This document shows, piece by piece, positions 1-7,571 of a stretch of 64,000 bases of DNA (position 1 is its first letter; every line of letters begins with the position of its first letter). Origin of the DNA: Cohnella silvisoli (GTDB lineage Bacteria; Bacillota; Bacilli; Paenibacillales; Paenibacillaceae); the NCBI RefSeq assembly GCF_021190915.1, contig NZ_JAIOAP010000005.1:248001-312000 (forward strand), given 5' to 3'. The notes below the pieces were generated by a model that was given only the letters and a program-made list of their open reading frames with translations, was not told the origin of the DNA and did not search any database. A program made the translations under genes and the position numbers.

Positions 1-510
1 GATGAAGAAGACAAGGAACGGGTATTGCATGAAAAATTGATTCGAGCGGGTGATTTGCAATTTTACGAAAGCCGTCCAAATGATCCTAGGTTCTTGGAAT
101 CCATTTCTTTGGAATGCCCCGAATCGTTTAGAACTCTCATTATTACCTACATCGGATTGCTGGAAGAGCTCGAACCCTTGAAGGCTAACGTAGAACGGAG
201 ATTCCCTGCCGAGATCCATACTCACTTCATGAAAGACCCCTATATCGAGAATCACTATTTCCTTGAATTTAGCCACAAGAATGCCAATAAAAAAGAAGGG
301 CTAAGGATATGGTCTCAGCTTATGAACTGCGCCCCTGAAGAAGTCACCGTATTCGGCGATAACCTGAACGATCTGGGGATGTTCGAATTAGCCGGGACAA
401 GCATCGCGGTCGCGAACGCCCATCCTAAACTGTTAGATATGACATCAAGCAGGATAGGAAGCAACGATGAAGATGCGGTTGCTGATTATATAAATAGAAA
501 TCTACCCTGA
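1..510 (+). CDS. HAD-family (Cof-type) phosphatase, C-terminal part
   Basis: The frame is open from the first base, so the gene begins outside the window and only about 169 codons are visible. HAD hydrolases of this class dephosphorylate small phosphorylated metabolites in the cytoplasm. The visible part has the family's late motifs: a lysine-containing stretch (NKKEG) and motif IV GDNLND near nucleotides 354-371, whose aspartates bind Mg2+. It is followed by a typical C-terminal helix with IAVANA. The nucleophile DxD and most of the cap domain lie upstream. The 3' end overlaps the convergent M15 peptidase gene by 9 bases. The substrate cannot be told from sequence. The family call is secure because of GDNxND and its spacing to the C-terminus. 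Confidence 0.85.
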   Translation, partial: DEEDKERVLHEKLIRAGDLQFYESRPNDPRFLESISLECPESFRTLIITYIGLLEELEPLKANVERRFPAEIHTHFMKDPYIENHYFLEFSHKNANKKEGLRIWSQLMNCAPEEVTVFGDNLNDLGMFELAGTSIAVANAHPKLLDMTSSRIGSNDEDAVADYINRNLP

Positions 511-1113
511 CTTCGTGCCTTGCTCTGGCGGCCTCCATCCCCGCTGAAGCTCCTGAATGGAATATCCGAATTCCATCTGCAGGTGGGGATAATCGGGAAA
601 GCTTTCCCAATCCCCGCCCCAGGTAAAACCCAGCCGCTTCGCTATCGCCACGACTTCCATCCAGTCCGATTTACCGTTTCCGTTCCCGTCGTACTTCATA
701 TCCCAGATCGCTTTGCCCTTAGGGGTAAGCAGCGCGAAATCGATCGCGAGACCATAGTTATGGTACGATTGCCCGCCTTTAACCTGGGTTACGATGGAGC
801 CTTCGTCGCTACGTCCTTTACGGTACAATGCATCCTGTTCCTCTGAGCTGCGGAAATCGCTCGTTATCAGAACTTGTATTCCTATGTTCTTACTCATTGC
901 GATCAGCTTTTCTTTGTTGGCGGCCACCACGGGATGCAGCTGCGTTATCGCGGGAACTTCACGAAACCACCCAATCGGCATCCAACGCCCTAATAGCTGG
1001 GTTTCTGCACCTAGCAGGTAAACTACCATCGTCGCCAGCACGGACAACAACAGCCATTTACCGCGTTTCTTCCCTATGACTCGGGTTTGGGCTTTGGGAA
1101 TGACTACGCTCAT
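502..1113 (-). CDS. M15-family (VanY/CwlK-like) peptidoglycan peptidase, membrane anchored
   Basis: The protein has 203 residues. An N-terminal hydrophobic segment (about residues 20-37) follows basic residues, so it is an uncleaved anchor or signal peptide and the domain acts outside the membrane. The zinc peptidase domain shows SDFRSSEEQ, then YHNYGLAIDF (zinc His and Asp), a Trp-rich GFTWGGDW and finally PHLQ with the third zinc ligand. This order is typical of L-Ala-D-Glu endopeptidases (CwlK) and D,D-carboxypeptidases (VanY) that trim peptidoglycan stem peptides. No resistance genes accompany it, so a housekeeping wall role is likely. Its upstream side abuts the IS200/IS605-like remnant, so its promoter may lie in or beyond that element. 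The stop overlaps the convergent HAD gene. Confidence 0.85.
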   Translation of the reverse strand: MSVVIPKAQTRVIGKKRGKWLLLSVLATMVVYLLGAETQLLGRWMPIGWFREVPAITQLHPVVAANKEKLIAMSKNIGIQVLITSDFRSSEEQDALYRKGRSDEGSIVTQVKGGQSYHNYGLAIDFALLTPKGKAIWDMKYDGNGNGKSDWMEVVAIAKRLGFTWGGDWESFPDYPHLQMEFGYSIQELQRGWRPPEQGTKSG

Positions 1114-1456
1114 TTCTATGCCTCATTCCTTGCTTCTTTAATCTATCATTGTCAGCCTAGAGGACTCCCACTTCCTTAAGTGGTGAGGTGAATCGGCTCT
1201 TCTTGAATCTGCCCGAAAATCAGGTGTTGATGTTGTGGGCAAATAAGGTATATAATTGATGGGAACATACGTTCCTTGACAATTGAACATATGAGGTTGT
1301 AGCAGGTACACATTGGCTCTGCTACGTAAAATGTTCAAGCCACCAATAGAGCCGAAGAAGCGCTCATGATTCTAAGGAATCCTGCAGTTGGCTCAAAAGT
1401 ACTCCCAAAGGCTCGACCAATGGGATAGAGGGGTTGGGTGTCAAAACACACCACCG

Positions 1457-3409
1457 GTCGAGTAGGCGGGGTCTCTCCTTCGCGGATTGTACCCCATACC
1501 CCTCACAGATCCGTACGTGCGGAATTCCCGCATACGGCTCCTCACATCACCATTCACAGATTGGGTTAGTCATAGATATTGACTTAGATTCGAGGCTTTG
1601 GCAGTCTGAATACCTTTAGTACTTCGCGAAACCTCTCCCAAGTAAAACTATTGCGCTGACTTCTTCGGTTCATCCATTTGTACATCAGGTTTATGGTGTG
1701 GTTATAATAGGAATCCATCTTCTCATAATTGTCCGTGATTCCATAGTACCGGTAATGCCCTGTTAGTTTGGCTCGGATCGTTTTGAGAAACTCCTGCTGT
1801 TCCATATGCCGATTAAACCTGATCCAAATCTTCATTGCCTTAACCTTCTGTTTGAATTTCTTTCCGCTTGTCTGTCGCTTCACTCGGAAGGTACCTTTTT
1901 GGCTCTTTGAGCAGAAGTGGGTGAATCCCAGGAAGTCGAATGTTTTCGGCTTACCTTTCTCCCGCTTTCTCCTGTTTTCTTCCGCAAAACGTCCAAATTC
2001 GATGATCTTCGTTTTCTCTTCTGCTACATTCAGCTTGAACTTATCGAGCCTTAATAGAAGTGCGGCATAGAATCTCTCCGCATCCTCTTTGTATTGGAAG
2101 CAACATACGAAGTCATCAGCGAAGCGCACGATTTCTGCTTGCCCTCTGCATTGTTTCTTGACCGTGACCGCGAACCAGATGTCCAATACATAGTGCAGAT
2201 AGACATTCGCAAGTATGGGTGAAACCACAGAACCCTGTGGAGTCCCTTCTTCGGTTGGTTCGAATTCCCCTTCTTCTTGTATGCCTGCTTTCAACATCCG
2301 TCTAACAAGACGGAGAATATTGGGGTCTGCGATCCGCATTTCGAGAAATTTCATTAGCCATTCATGGTCGACGTGGTTGAAGAATCCCTTAATATCCGCG
2401 TCTACCACATAACTGATCTTCCCGTTTTGAATGATCTTGGTCAGTTTCTTCAGTGCATCGTGCATGCTTCTTTTCGGGCGAAATCCATAGGAAAAGTCCA
2501 TGAAGTCTTGTTCATAAATGGCTTCTAACACGTTCTTCAGCGCATGCTGTACTAGCTTGTCCTCGTAGGCAGGTATTCCGAGCGGGCGCATGCTTTTCTC
2601 ATCCTTGGGGATGTAGGTTCTTCTCGCGGGCTGCGGTCTGTAGCTTTTCTGTTTCAGCCGTCCCACTAAGTTCTCTACATTCGCCTCTAAGTTCACCTCA
2701 TACTTTTCTTTGGTGACTCCGTCGACTCCCGTTGCCTTCCCTGGTTCCATCTCTTCGTGGCTTTCCATTAATGCCTTGGCATCGATGAAATGACCGATAG
2801 AGGTGAATCTTACCTTCGGGTCGGCTTTTGCCATCTCTGCTATTCTTGTTAATTTCGTTTCCATTTCTTCTCCACCTCGGTGTGTGGTAAATGTGTCCTT
2901 ACCAAGATCGATGTTGTGTCGCCTGCCTTTCCTCCACCAACATTACATTGGCTTCACAGGTACTACGCGGCGATCCGACTCCCTGACTGCCGTTTGCCAT
3001 CCTCACGTTTTACGGCTTGTTTGACATACTTCTGTAGTTGTTCCTAAAAGAGTACTTTACTTGCAGAAGAGCGTCAGGGTCTCCCGAGTTGCTGAGTAAC
3101 CATTGGTATACATGCCTGGCTCTTCGACCCCGGGGAAGCTTCTCCATCCTCACCTTGTCGTTTGGAGTCGTGTTGTCTTCCGGGTTGACAATCCCGTCGA
3201 CCTTCCCGTTCTGTGGATTTCGGGACTCAATCACATTTCAGGCCTGCATCCTAACTGTCTACGCTTAAACGGCACTGTTACCATTGCAGTTCCAAGACTC
3301 GCTATTGGTGGCGTGGTTTTCGCCTTTCCAAGCAGGGTTTTCACCTGCGAAGTTACTCAACCTATGCTCGGTCGCTTCTGTCAACTCCACTGACGTTAAG
3401 CGTCCGTAC
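1457..3409 (-). mobile_element. Group II intron with its RNA domains and maturase
   Basis: The minus strand holds a full group II intron layout: a roughly 540-base 5' structured region (2865 to about 3409), the maturase gene, then the 3' catalytic domains. Domain V is visible at about 1507-1540 as a hairpin beginning GAGCCGTATGCGGG and closing with CGTACGGATC. Domain VI follows, and the intron ends near 1457 with the typical CTACTCGAC. The 5' end is uncertain. No clean GUGYG was found, and a GTACGG at about 3409 is the best candidate. It sits inside the noncoding part of the IS200/IS605-like remnant, in the opposite orientation to it. Confidence 0.7.
1584..2864 (-). CDS. ltrA: Group II intron reverse transcriptase/maturase
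   Basis: The protein has 426 residues and serves intron splicing and retrotransposition. The reverse transcriptase domain has its motifs in order: KATGVDGV, a conserved LGIPAYEDKLVQ block, SYGFRPKRS, the first catalytic aspartates in VVDADIKGFF (about 155-157), GTPQGSVVSPILANVYL, and the active site FADDF (about 248-252). A maturase-specific domain X follows (about residues 340-420, with GHYRYYGI and YKWMNRRS). The protein stops there, so no C-terminal HNH endonuclease is present. The length and all catalytic residues look intact. The ATG has a good GAGGTGGAG ribosome site. Family assignment is secure; the intron subclass is not assigned. Confidence 0.95.
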   Translation of the reverse strand: METKLTRIAEMAKADPKVRFTSIGHFIDAKALMESHEEMEPGKATGVDGVTKEKYEVNLEANVENLVGRLKQKSYRPQPARRTYIPKDEKSMRPLGIPAYEDKLVQHALKNVLEAIYEQDFMDFSYGFRPKRSMHDALKKLTKIIQNGKISYVVDADIKGFFNHVDHEWLMKFLEMRIADPNILRLVRRMLKAGIQEEGEFEPTEEGTPQGSVVSPILANVYLHYVLDIWFAVTVKKQCRGQAEIVRFADDFVCCFQYKEDAERFYAALLLRLDKFKLNVAEEKTKIIEFGRFAEENRRKREKGKPKTFDFLGFTHFCSKSQKGTFRVKRQTSGKKFKQKVKAMKIWIRFNRHMEQQEFLKTIRAKLTGHYRYYGITDNYEKMDSYYNHTINLMYKWMNRRSQRNSFTWERFREVLKVFRLPKPRI

Positions 3410-3540
3410 TCGACGATACGTTAGAAACTCCCACTTCAACAGCTTTAGCTGTAAGTGGGGGAGTATTCATCTGCTCTCTTAATAACCTTAATAGCCTATC
3501 CTAATCTAGCAGTAATTATAATAGGAAAATGACAATAGCA

Positions 3541-3576
3541 AAGGTCGGGCAGCCCACTAGGGAGGTTCCCGACCTT
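3541..3576 (-). terminator. Rho-independent terminator after murI
   Basis: An inverted repeat with 9-base arms AAGGTCGGG and CCCGACCTT lies just downstream of the murI stop. On the minus strand it is followed by a T-rich tail. Confidence 0.75.
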
Positions 3577-3588
3577 GTTGACCATGAT

Positions 3589-4380
3589 TCACACCGTTTC
3601 TTCAGCCTGAGATGTCTCCCGGATGTAATCAAGCGCCGTATGCATTTTGTCGATATAAGCGGGGTCCCCACTCGAACACATAAACCTTATTTTCCCGCTC
3701 CCGCGGCCTTCCGCGATCCCATATCGGTTTAGCAGCGCGGACAACCGTTTTACCGTTCCGGCGTTTCCGTTAACGATCTGAATATGCCCCGGCAGGATTT
3801 CGCGAAGAATATTCGTGTAGAAAGGATAATGCGTACAGCCTAGCACTACGATTCCGTAATCGTTGAGATCGTACCGGGCAAGCTTCTCCCGGAAATATTC
3901 GCCCATGATCCGTTTGTCGAACTGCAGCGATTCACAATAGTCGACGAGCTCCGGGAGGGGCAACGAATCCACGATCCCCCCTTCGTCCACGCGGGACACG
4001 AGAGCATAATACTTAGGTTGCTGCAGGGTTAGAGGAGTCGCGAATACGAGCACTCTTTTCCCCGTCGCACGGTTCATTTCCACCGCAGGTTTGACCGCCG
4101 GCTCCATGCCCACGATAGGAAGGGGATAAAGCTCTCTCAACTCGGTCACAGCAATACTGGTCGCCGTATTGCAAGCCACGACCAAAGCATCGATGCCCTC
4201 AAGCATCATCGTCCCAACGGTCTCTAGAATAAACGATCTTACATCTTCCTTGGTTTTAGTCCCATAAGGGACATGGAGGGTATCCGCCATATAAACATAA
4301 TCCTCGGCAGGAAGCCGCCGGAGCGATTCCGCCAACACCGTAAGCCCGCCGATCCCCGAGTCAAAAAAGCCGATTGTCAT
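3589..4380 (-). CDS. murI: Glutamate racemase
   Basis: This 263-residue cytoplasmic enzyme converts L-glutamate to D-glutamate for the peptidoglycan stem peptide. The family signature is complete: FDSGIGGLTV at residues 6-15, the first catalytic cysteine in VVACNTATS (Cys70), and the second in VVLGCTHYP (Cys182, with His184). The length matches bacterial MurI/RacE. It is transcribed alone on the minus strand, with a terminator right after it. It sits downstream of fabF in the same direction, but a gap of about 115 bases without a gene separates them. Nothing odd is seen, and the assignment is very secure. Confidence 0.96.
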   Translation of the reverse strand: MTIGFFDSGIGGLTVLAESLRRLPAEDYVYMADTLHVPYGTKTKEDVRSFILETVGTMMLEGIDALVVACNTATSIAVTELRELYPLPIVGMEPAVKPAVEMNRATGKRVLVFATPLTLQQPKYYALVSRVDEGGIVDSLPLPELVDYCESLQFDKRIMGEYFREKLARYDLNDYGIVVLGCTHYPFYTNILREILPGHIQIVNGNAGTVKRLSALLNRYGIAEGRGSGKIRFMCSSGDPAYIDKMHTALDYIRETSQAEETV

Positions 4381-4495
4381 AAGTTATCTATTCCTAATTC
4401 ACGTATTAAAAGATATCCCTAGCATATCGCGATAACAGCCCCGGAGCAAGGTCTTAAAGAGTCCTGTTCACCCAAGCTGCGATTAAAGCTGGTAG

Positions 4496-5734
4496 TCATT
4501 CCTTATATTTTCTTATCACAATGACCGCATTATGGCCCCCGAAGCCGAAAGAATTGGACATCCCAACTTCTAGATCCGCTTTACGAGCTAAGTTCGGCAC
4601 ATAGTCTAAATCGCAAATCGGATCCGCCTGCTCTTGATTAATGGTTGGTGGAATGATGCCCTCCCTCAGGCTTTGGACCAATGCGATAGCTTCCAGACCG
4701 CCCGCCGCTCCGAGTGTATGGCCGATCATGGATTTGTTCGCGGTAACGGGAATCCGGTATGCATGTTCCCCGAATAACCTTTTGATGGCAAGTGTTTCCG
4801 ATCTGTCGCCGACTTCCGTGCTTGTAGCATGCGCGCTGATGACATCCACCTCGCCCGGTGTTATTCCCGCTTCCAGCAGTGCCGACTTCATGGCTTGATG
4901 AGCACCGTTTCCTTCCGGATGAGTAGCTACCATATGATAAGCATCAGAACTCGCTCCATACCCGATCACCTCGGCATAAATTCGGGCATCGCGGCGCAAT
5001 GCATGCGACAGAGATTCCAGAATGACGATTCCTGAGCCTTCCCCCATTACGAATCCATCCCGTCCCGCATCGAATGGGCGACTTGCCTTCGTCGGTTCAT
5101 GATTCCGTGTGGATAAAGCGGTAGCATTCCCGAAGCTTGCCAATGATAGTTCCGTGACGGCCGCTTCCGCTCCCCCGGCAATGACGACATCCGCAATTCC
5201 GTATCGGATGAGCCGGAAAGCCTCGCCGATAGCCGTATTCCCTATTGAACAAGCCGTGACCGGGGATAAGCTTGGACCTAACGCACCGAGCTTGATGCTG
5301 ATCATGGCTGCGGCCATGTTCGAGATGATCATCGGGATTAATGTCGGACTAACTCTCTCGGGACCCCGATTTCTAAGCACGGCCTCTTGTTCAAGAAGCG
5401 TTTGAATACCCCCTATACCCGAACCGACATATACCCCCAATCGTTCCCGATCGACCTGCTCAAGAATAAGGCCGGAATCCTCCCAAGCTTCTTCGGCAGC
5501 TGCCATGGCGAATTGGCTAAACCGGTCCATGCGTCTTGCTTCCTTGCGACCGAACCGGGCTTCCGGGTCAAAGTCCTGCACAAAACCGCCGATTCTCGTC
5601 TTATATCTGGAAGCATCGAATGTAGGTATCGATGTAACGCCCGACTCTCCCTGAACTAATCGGCTCCAATAAGTCTCGACATCATTTCCGATTGGCGAGA
5701 TCGCGCCCATGCCCGTAATCATTACTCGCTCCAT
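4496..5734 (-). CDS. fabF: Beta-ketoacyl-ACP synthase II (FabF-type)
   Basis: This condensing enzyme elongates acyl-ACP with malonyl-ACP in type II fatty acid synthesis. I place the start at MERVMITG (5734), because GAGGAGGG precedes it at good spacing; the frame runs 14 codons further upstream without a good site. That gives 412 residues, the usual FabF size. The Cys-His-His triad is present: Cys162 in TACSIGNTAIG, His302 in SAHATSTEVGD, and His339 in NKSMIGHTLGAAGG. The active-site neighbourhood reads ACSIG rather than the usual ACATG. That, and the absence of acpP or other fab genes nearby, suggests a second FabF copy or an accessory condensing enzyme. It is divergent from an XRE regulator at 5861. 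Confidence 0.9.
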   Translation of the reverse strand: MERVMITGMGAISPIGNDVETYWSRLVQGESGVTSIPTFDASRYKTRIGGFVQDFDPEARFGRKEARRMDRFSQFAMAAAEEAWEDSGLILEQVDRERLGVYVGSGIGGIQTLLEQEAVLRNRGPERVSPTLIPMIISNMAAAMISIKLGALGPSLSPVTACSIGNTAIGEAFRLIRYGIADVVIAGGAEAAVTELSLASFGNATALSTRNHEPTKASRPFDAGRDGFVMGEGSGIVILESLSHALRRDARIYAEVIGYGASSDAYHMVATHPEGNGAHQAMKSALLEAGITPGEVDVISAHATSTEVGDRSETLAIKRLFGEHAYRIPVTANKSMIGHTLGAAGGLEAIALVQSLREGIIPPTINQEQADPICDLDYVPNLARKADLEVGMSNSFGFGGHNAVIVIRKYKE

Positions 5735-5860
5735 TGTATCCCTCCTCAATCCATAGCTACTGCTTATGTACATCATGATCTTTTATTTATCCTATTACAA
5801 GTTGTTAGTTATCATAGTATAATAAACACTATAATGCCCAGCTAAGGTGGATCTCATCGC

Positions 5861-6703
5861 ATGACTAATCAAACGAGGCTTCAAGCGTTGTCGGCATTCT
5901 TAAAATCGCAGCGAGCTAAAGTACTTCCTCAATCCGTAGGTTTATCGACGGGAATTCGCAGAAGAACTCCCGGGCTAAGAAGAGAAGAAGTCGCTCAACT
6001 AGCGGGAGTCAGCACTACGTGGTATACCTGGCTCGAACAGGGCCGGGACATTAAAGTGTCGGCTTCGGTGTTAGATTGTGTAGCGACAGCGCTGCAACTA
6101 ACGGTAGACGAACGAAAATATCTGTTTGCATTAGCATTGGAGACGGGCTCCGGAATTAACCTGCTCGACAAGGAGTTGGAGCTCCCTCAGATTAGTCCGT
6201 CTTTAAGAAGAATCCTGCAGGAGCTCAAATTCTGTCCGACCCTGATCTCCGATCGCCGATGCCGGATTGTGGGTTGGAATCAGGCAGCATCCCATGTGTT
6301 CCTGAACTTCAACGAAATTCCGGCAGAACAACGAAACATGATTCGGTTATTGTTCGTCAGGAAGGAATTTCAAAGATTAGCCGTCAATTGGGAGCAATTC
6401 GTCAAAGGTTATTTGTCTATTTTCCGTGCTTACTATGGACAATACGTCGAGGATGATTGGTACGACCGGTTCATCGCGGAGATGAAAGAGGTCCACCCTG
6501 AATTTAATTCCCTGTGGGAGCAAAGCCAGGTCAGCTCGGCCCCCGAGGTATTGCTGGAATTCCGGCATGCCAAGGCGGGAAAAATGCTGTTCCATCTCAC
6601 CTCTTTGCAGGTGCAGGGCAGCGCGGATCTGCGTTGCAGCATCTACACTCCGGCCCCGGATTCAACAACGGAATTAAAGCTAAAACAACTAATGGAGGCA
6701 TAA
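5861..6703 (+). CDS. XRE-family regulator with MmyB-like ligand domain
   Basis: The protein has 280 residues. An N-terminal helix-turn-helix (about residues 8-75) contains RRTPGLRREEVAQLAGVS and WYTWLEQGRDIKVS, the hallmark of the MmyB/XRE subfamily. Residues 105-270 form the PAS-like MmyB ligand-binding domain, with CPTLISDRRCRIVGWNQAA and HPEFNSLWEQSQV. Such proteins are thought to bind fatty-acid-like ligands. That would suit control of the divergent fabF gene, though this is inference. The exonuclease III gene starts 5 bases after its stop, so the two are probably cotranscribed. Confidence 0.88.
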   Translation: MTNQTRLQALSAFLKSQRAKVLPQSVGLSTGIRRRTPGLRREEVAQLAGVSTTWYTWLEQGRDIKVSASVLDCVATALQLTVDERKYLFALALETGSGINLLDKELELPQISPSLRRILQELKFCPTLISDRRCRIVGWNQAASHVFLNFNEIPAEQRNMIRLLFVRKEFQRLAVNWEQFVKGYLSIFRAYYGQYVEDDWYDRFIAEMKEVHPEFNSLWEQSQVSSAPEVLLEFRHAKAGKMLFHLTSLQVQGSADLRCSIYTPAPDSTTELKLKQLMEA

Positions 6704-6708
6704 AAACA

Positions 6709-7470
6709 ATGAAACTGGTATCCTGGAACGTCAACGGTTTGCGTGCATGCGTAAACAAAGGGTTTAACGATTACTTCAAAGAAACGGATGCTGATATTTT
6801 CTGCGTCCAAGAGACGAAGCTGCAGGAAGGGCAGATTAGCCTGGATCATGGCGAAGAATATGCGCAATTTTGGAATTATGCGATTAAGAAAGGTTATTCC
6901 GGTACAGCAGTTATTACAAGGATCAAGCCATTATCCGTTCGTTACGGTTTGGAGGAGGACAATGAGCCAGAGGGTCGGGTGCTCACGCTCGAGTTCGATG
7001 CCTTCTACCTCGTAAATGTATATACACCGAACGCCAAGCGCGATCTATCCCGTTTGGATTATAGGATGGAATGGGAAGATCGGTTTCGGGGATACCTGCA
7101 GGAATTGGACAAGCATAAACCAGTCATTGTATGCGGCGACCTGAACGTTGCCCATCAAGAAATCGATATTAAGAACGCGAAAGCCAATCGCGGCGCCTCC
7201 GGCTTCACCGTAGAAGAACGAGATAAGATGACCCGGTTGCTGGACGCCGGATTTATCGATACCTTCAGGCATTTATATCCCGATCGGACGGATGCCTATT
7301 CTTGGTGGTCGAATATGCCGGGTGTAAGGGAGCGTAACGTCGGATGGAGAATCGACTATTTTCTCGCCTCTGCAAGGCTGGCGCCCTCGATAATTGACGC
7401 AGAGATCGATTGCCACGTGATGGGCAGCGACCATTGTCCTGTCATCCTGAAAATCGAGGCTAAGGGATAA
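6709..7470 (+). CDS. exoA: Exodeoxyribonuclease III (AP endonuclease)
   Basis: This 253-residue enzyme of the exonuclease III/AP-endonuclease family repairs abasic sites in DNA. The start is the ATG at 6709, preceded by GGAGG; the frame is open further upstream only as an overlap with the XRE gene. Motifs in order are SWNVNGLR (metal-ligand Asn), VQETKLQ (metal-ligand Glu), YTPNAKRDLSRLDYR, the catalytic GDLNVAHQEIDI, GWRIDYFLAS and the C-terminal GSDHCPVIL with the Asp-His pair. The length matches Bacillus ExoA. It follows the XRE regulator by 5 bases, an unusual partner for a housekeeping repair gene. A strong hairpin terminator follows at 7524. Confidence 0.96.
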   Translation: MKLVSWNVNGLRACVNKGFNDYFKETDADIFCVQETKLQEGQISLDHGEEYAQFWNYAIKKGYSGTAVITRIKPLSVRYGLEEDNEPEGRVLTLEFDAFYLVNVYTPNAKRDLSRLDYRMEWEDRFRGYLQELDKHKPVIVCGDLNVAHQEIDIKNAKANRGASGFTVEERDKMTRLLDAGFIDTFRHLYPDRTDAYSWWSNMPGVRERNVGWRIDYFLASARLAPSIIDAEIDCHVMGSDHCPVILKIEAKG

Positions 7471-7523
7471 GGCTCAGTCTGGCCAGCGCGCAGATCCGGT
7501 TAGAAACTGTCAATCACGATAGA

Positions 7524-7556
7524 AAGGCCGGAGCCCGTCTATGGGCTTCCGGCCTT
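7524..7556. terminator. Bidirectional terminator between exoA and the repeat-protein gene
   Basis: A near-perfect hairpin (AAGGCCGGAGCCC pairing with GGGCTTCCGGCCTT) separates two convergent genes and has T-rich flanks in both directions. Confidence 0.8.
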
Positions 7557-7571
7557 AGTTGCTTACGTAGA

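Larger units (their letters stand above)
1138..3470 (+). mobile_element. IS200/IS605-like element remnant, probably interrupted by a group II intron
   Basis: Two hairpins of the kind found at IS200/IS605 ends bracket this stretch. One is at 1165-1187 with CCACTT/AAGTGG arms. The other, larger and imperfect, is at 3428-3463, with CTCCCACTT on the left and AAGTGGGGGAG on the right. Between them, 1240-1450 is noncoding and resembles the 3' region of TnpB-type elements (my recollection of such ends, not a search). No transposase tnpA or tnpB reading frame remains. The intron at about 1457-3409 splits this noncoding part from the right-end hairpin. I infer a non-autonomous TnpB-type derivative. 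The family call is moderate and the exact ends are uncertain. Confidence 0.45.

Noticed and set aside
3428-3463. Simple terminator for the group II intron or murI
   Set aside because: It is not followed by a T-run in either direction and resembles an IS200/IS605 end. murI has its own terminator at 3541.
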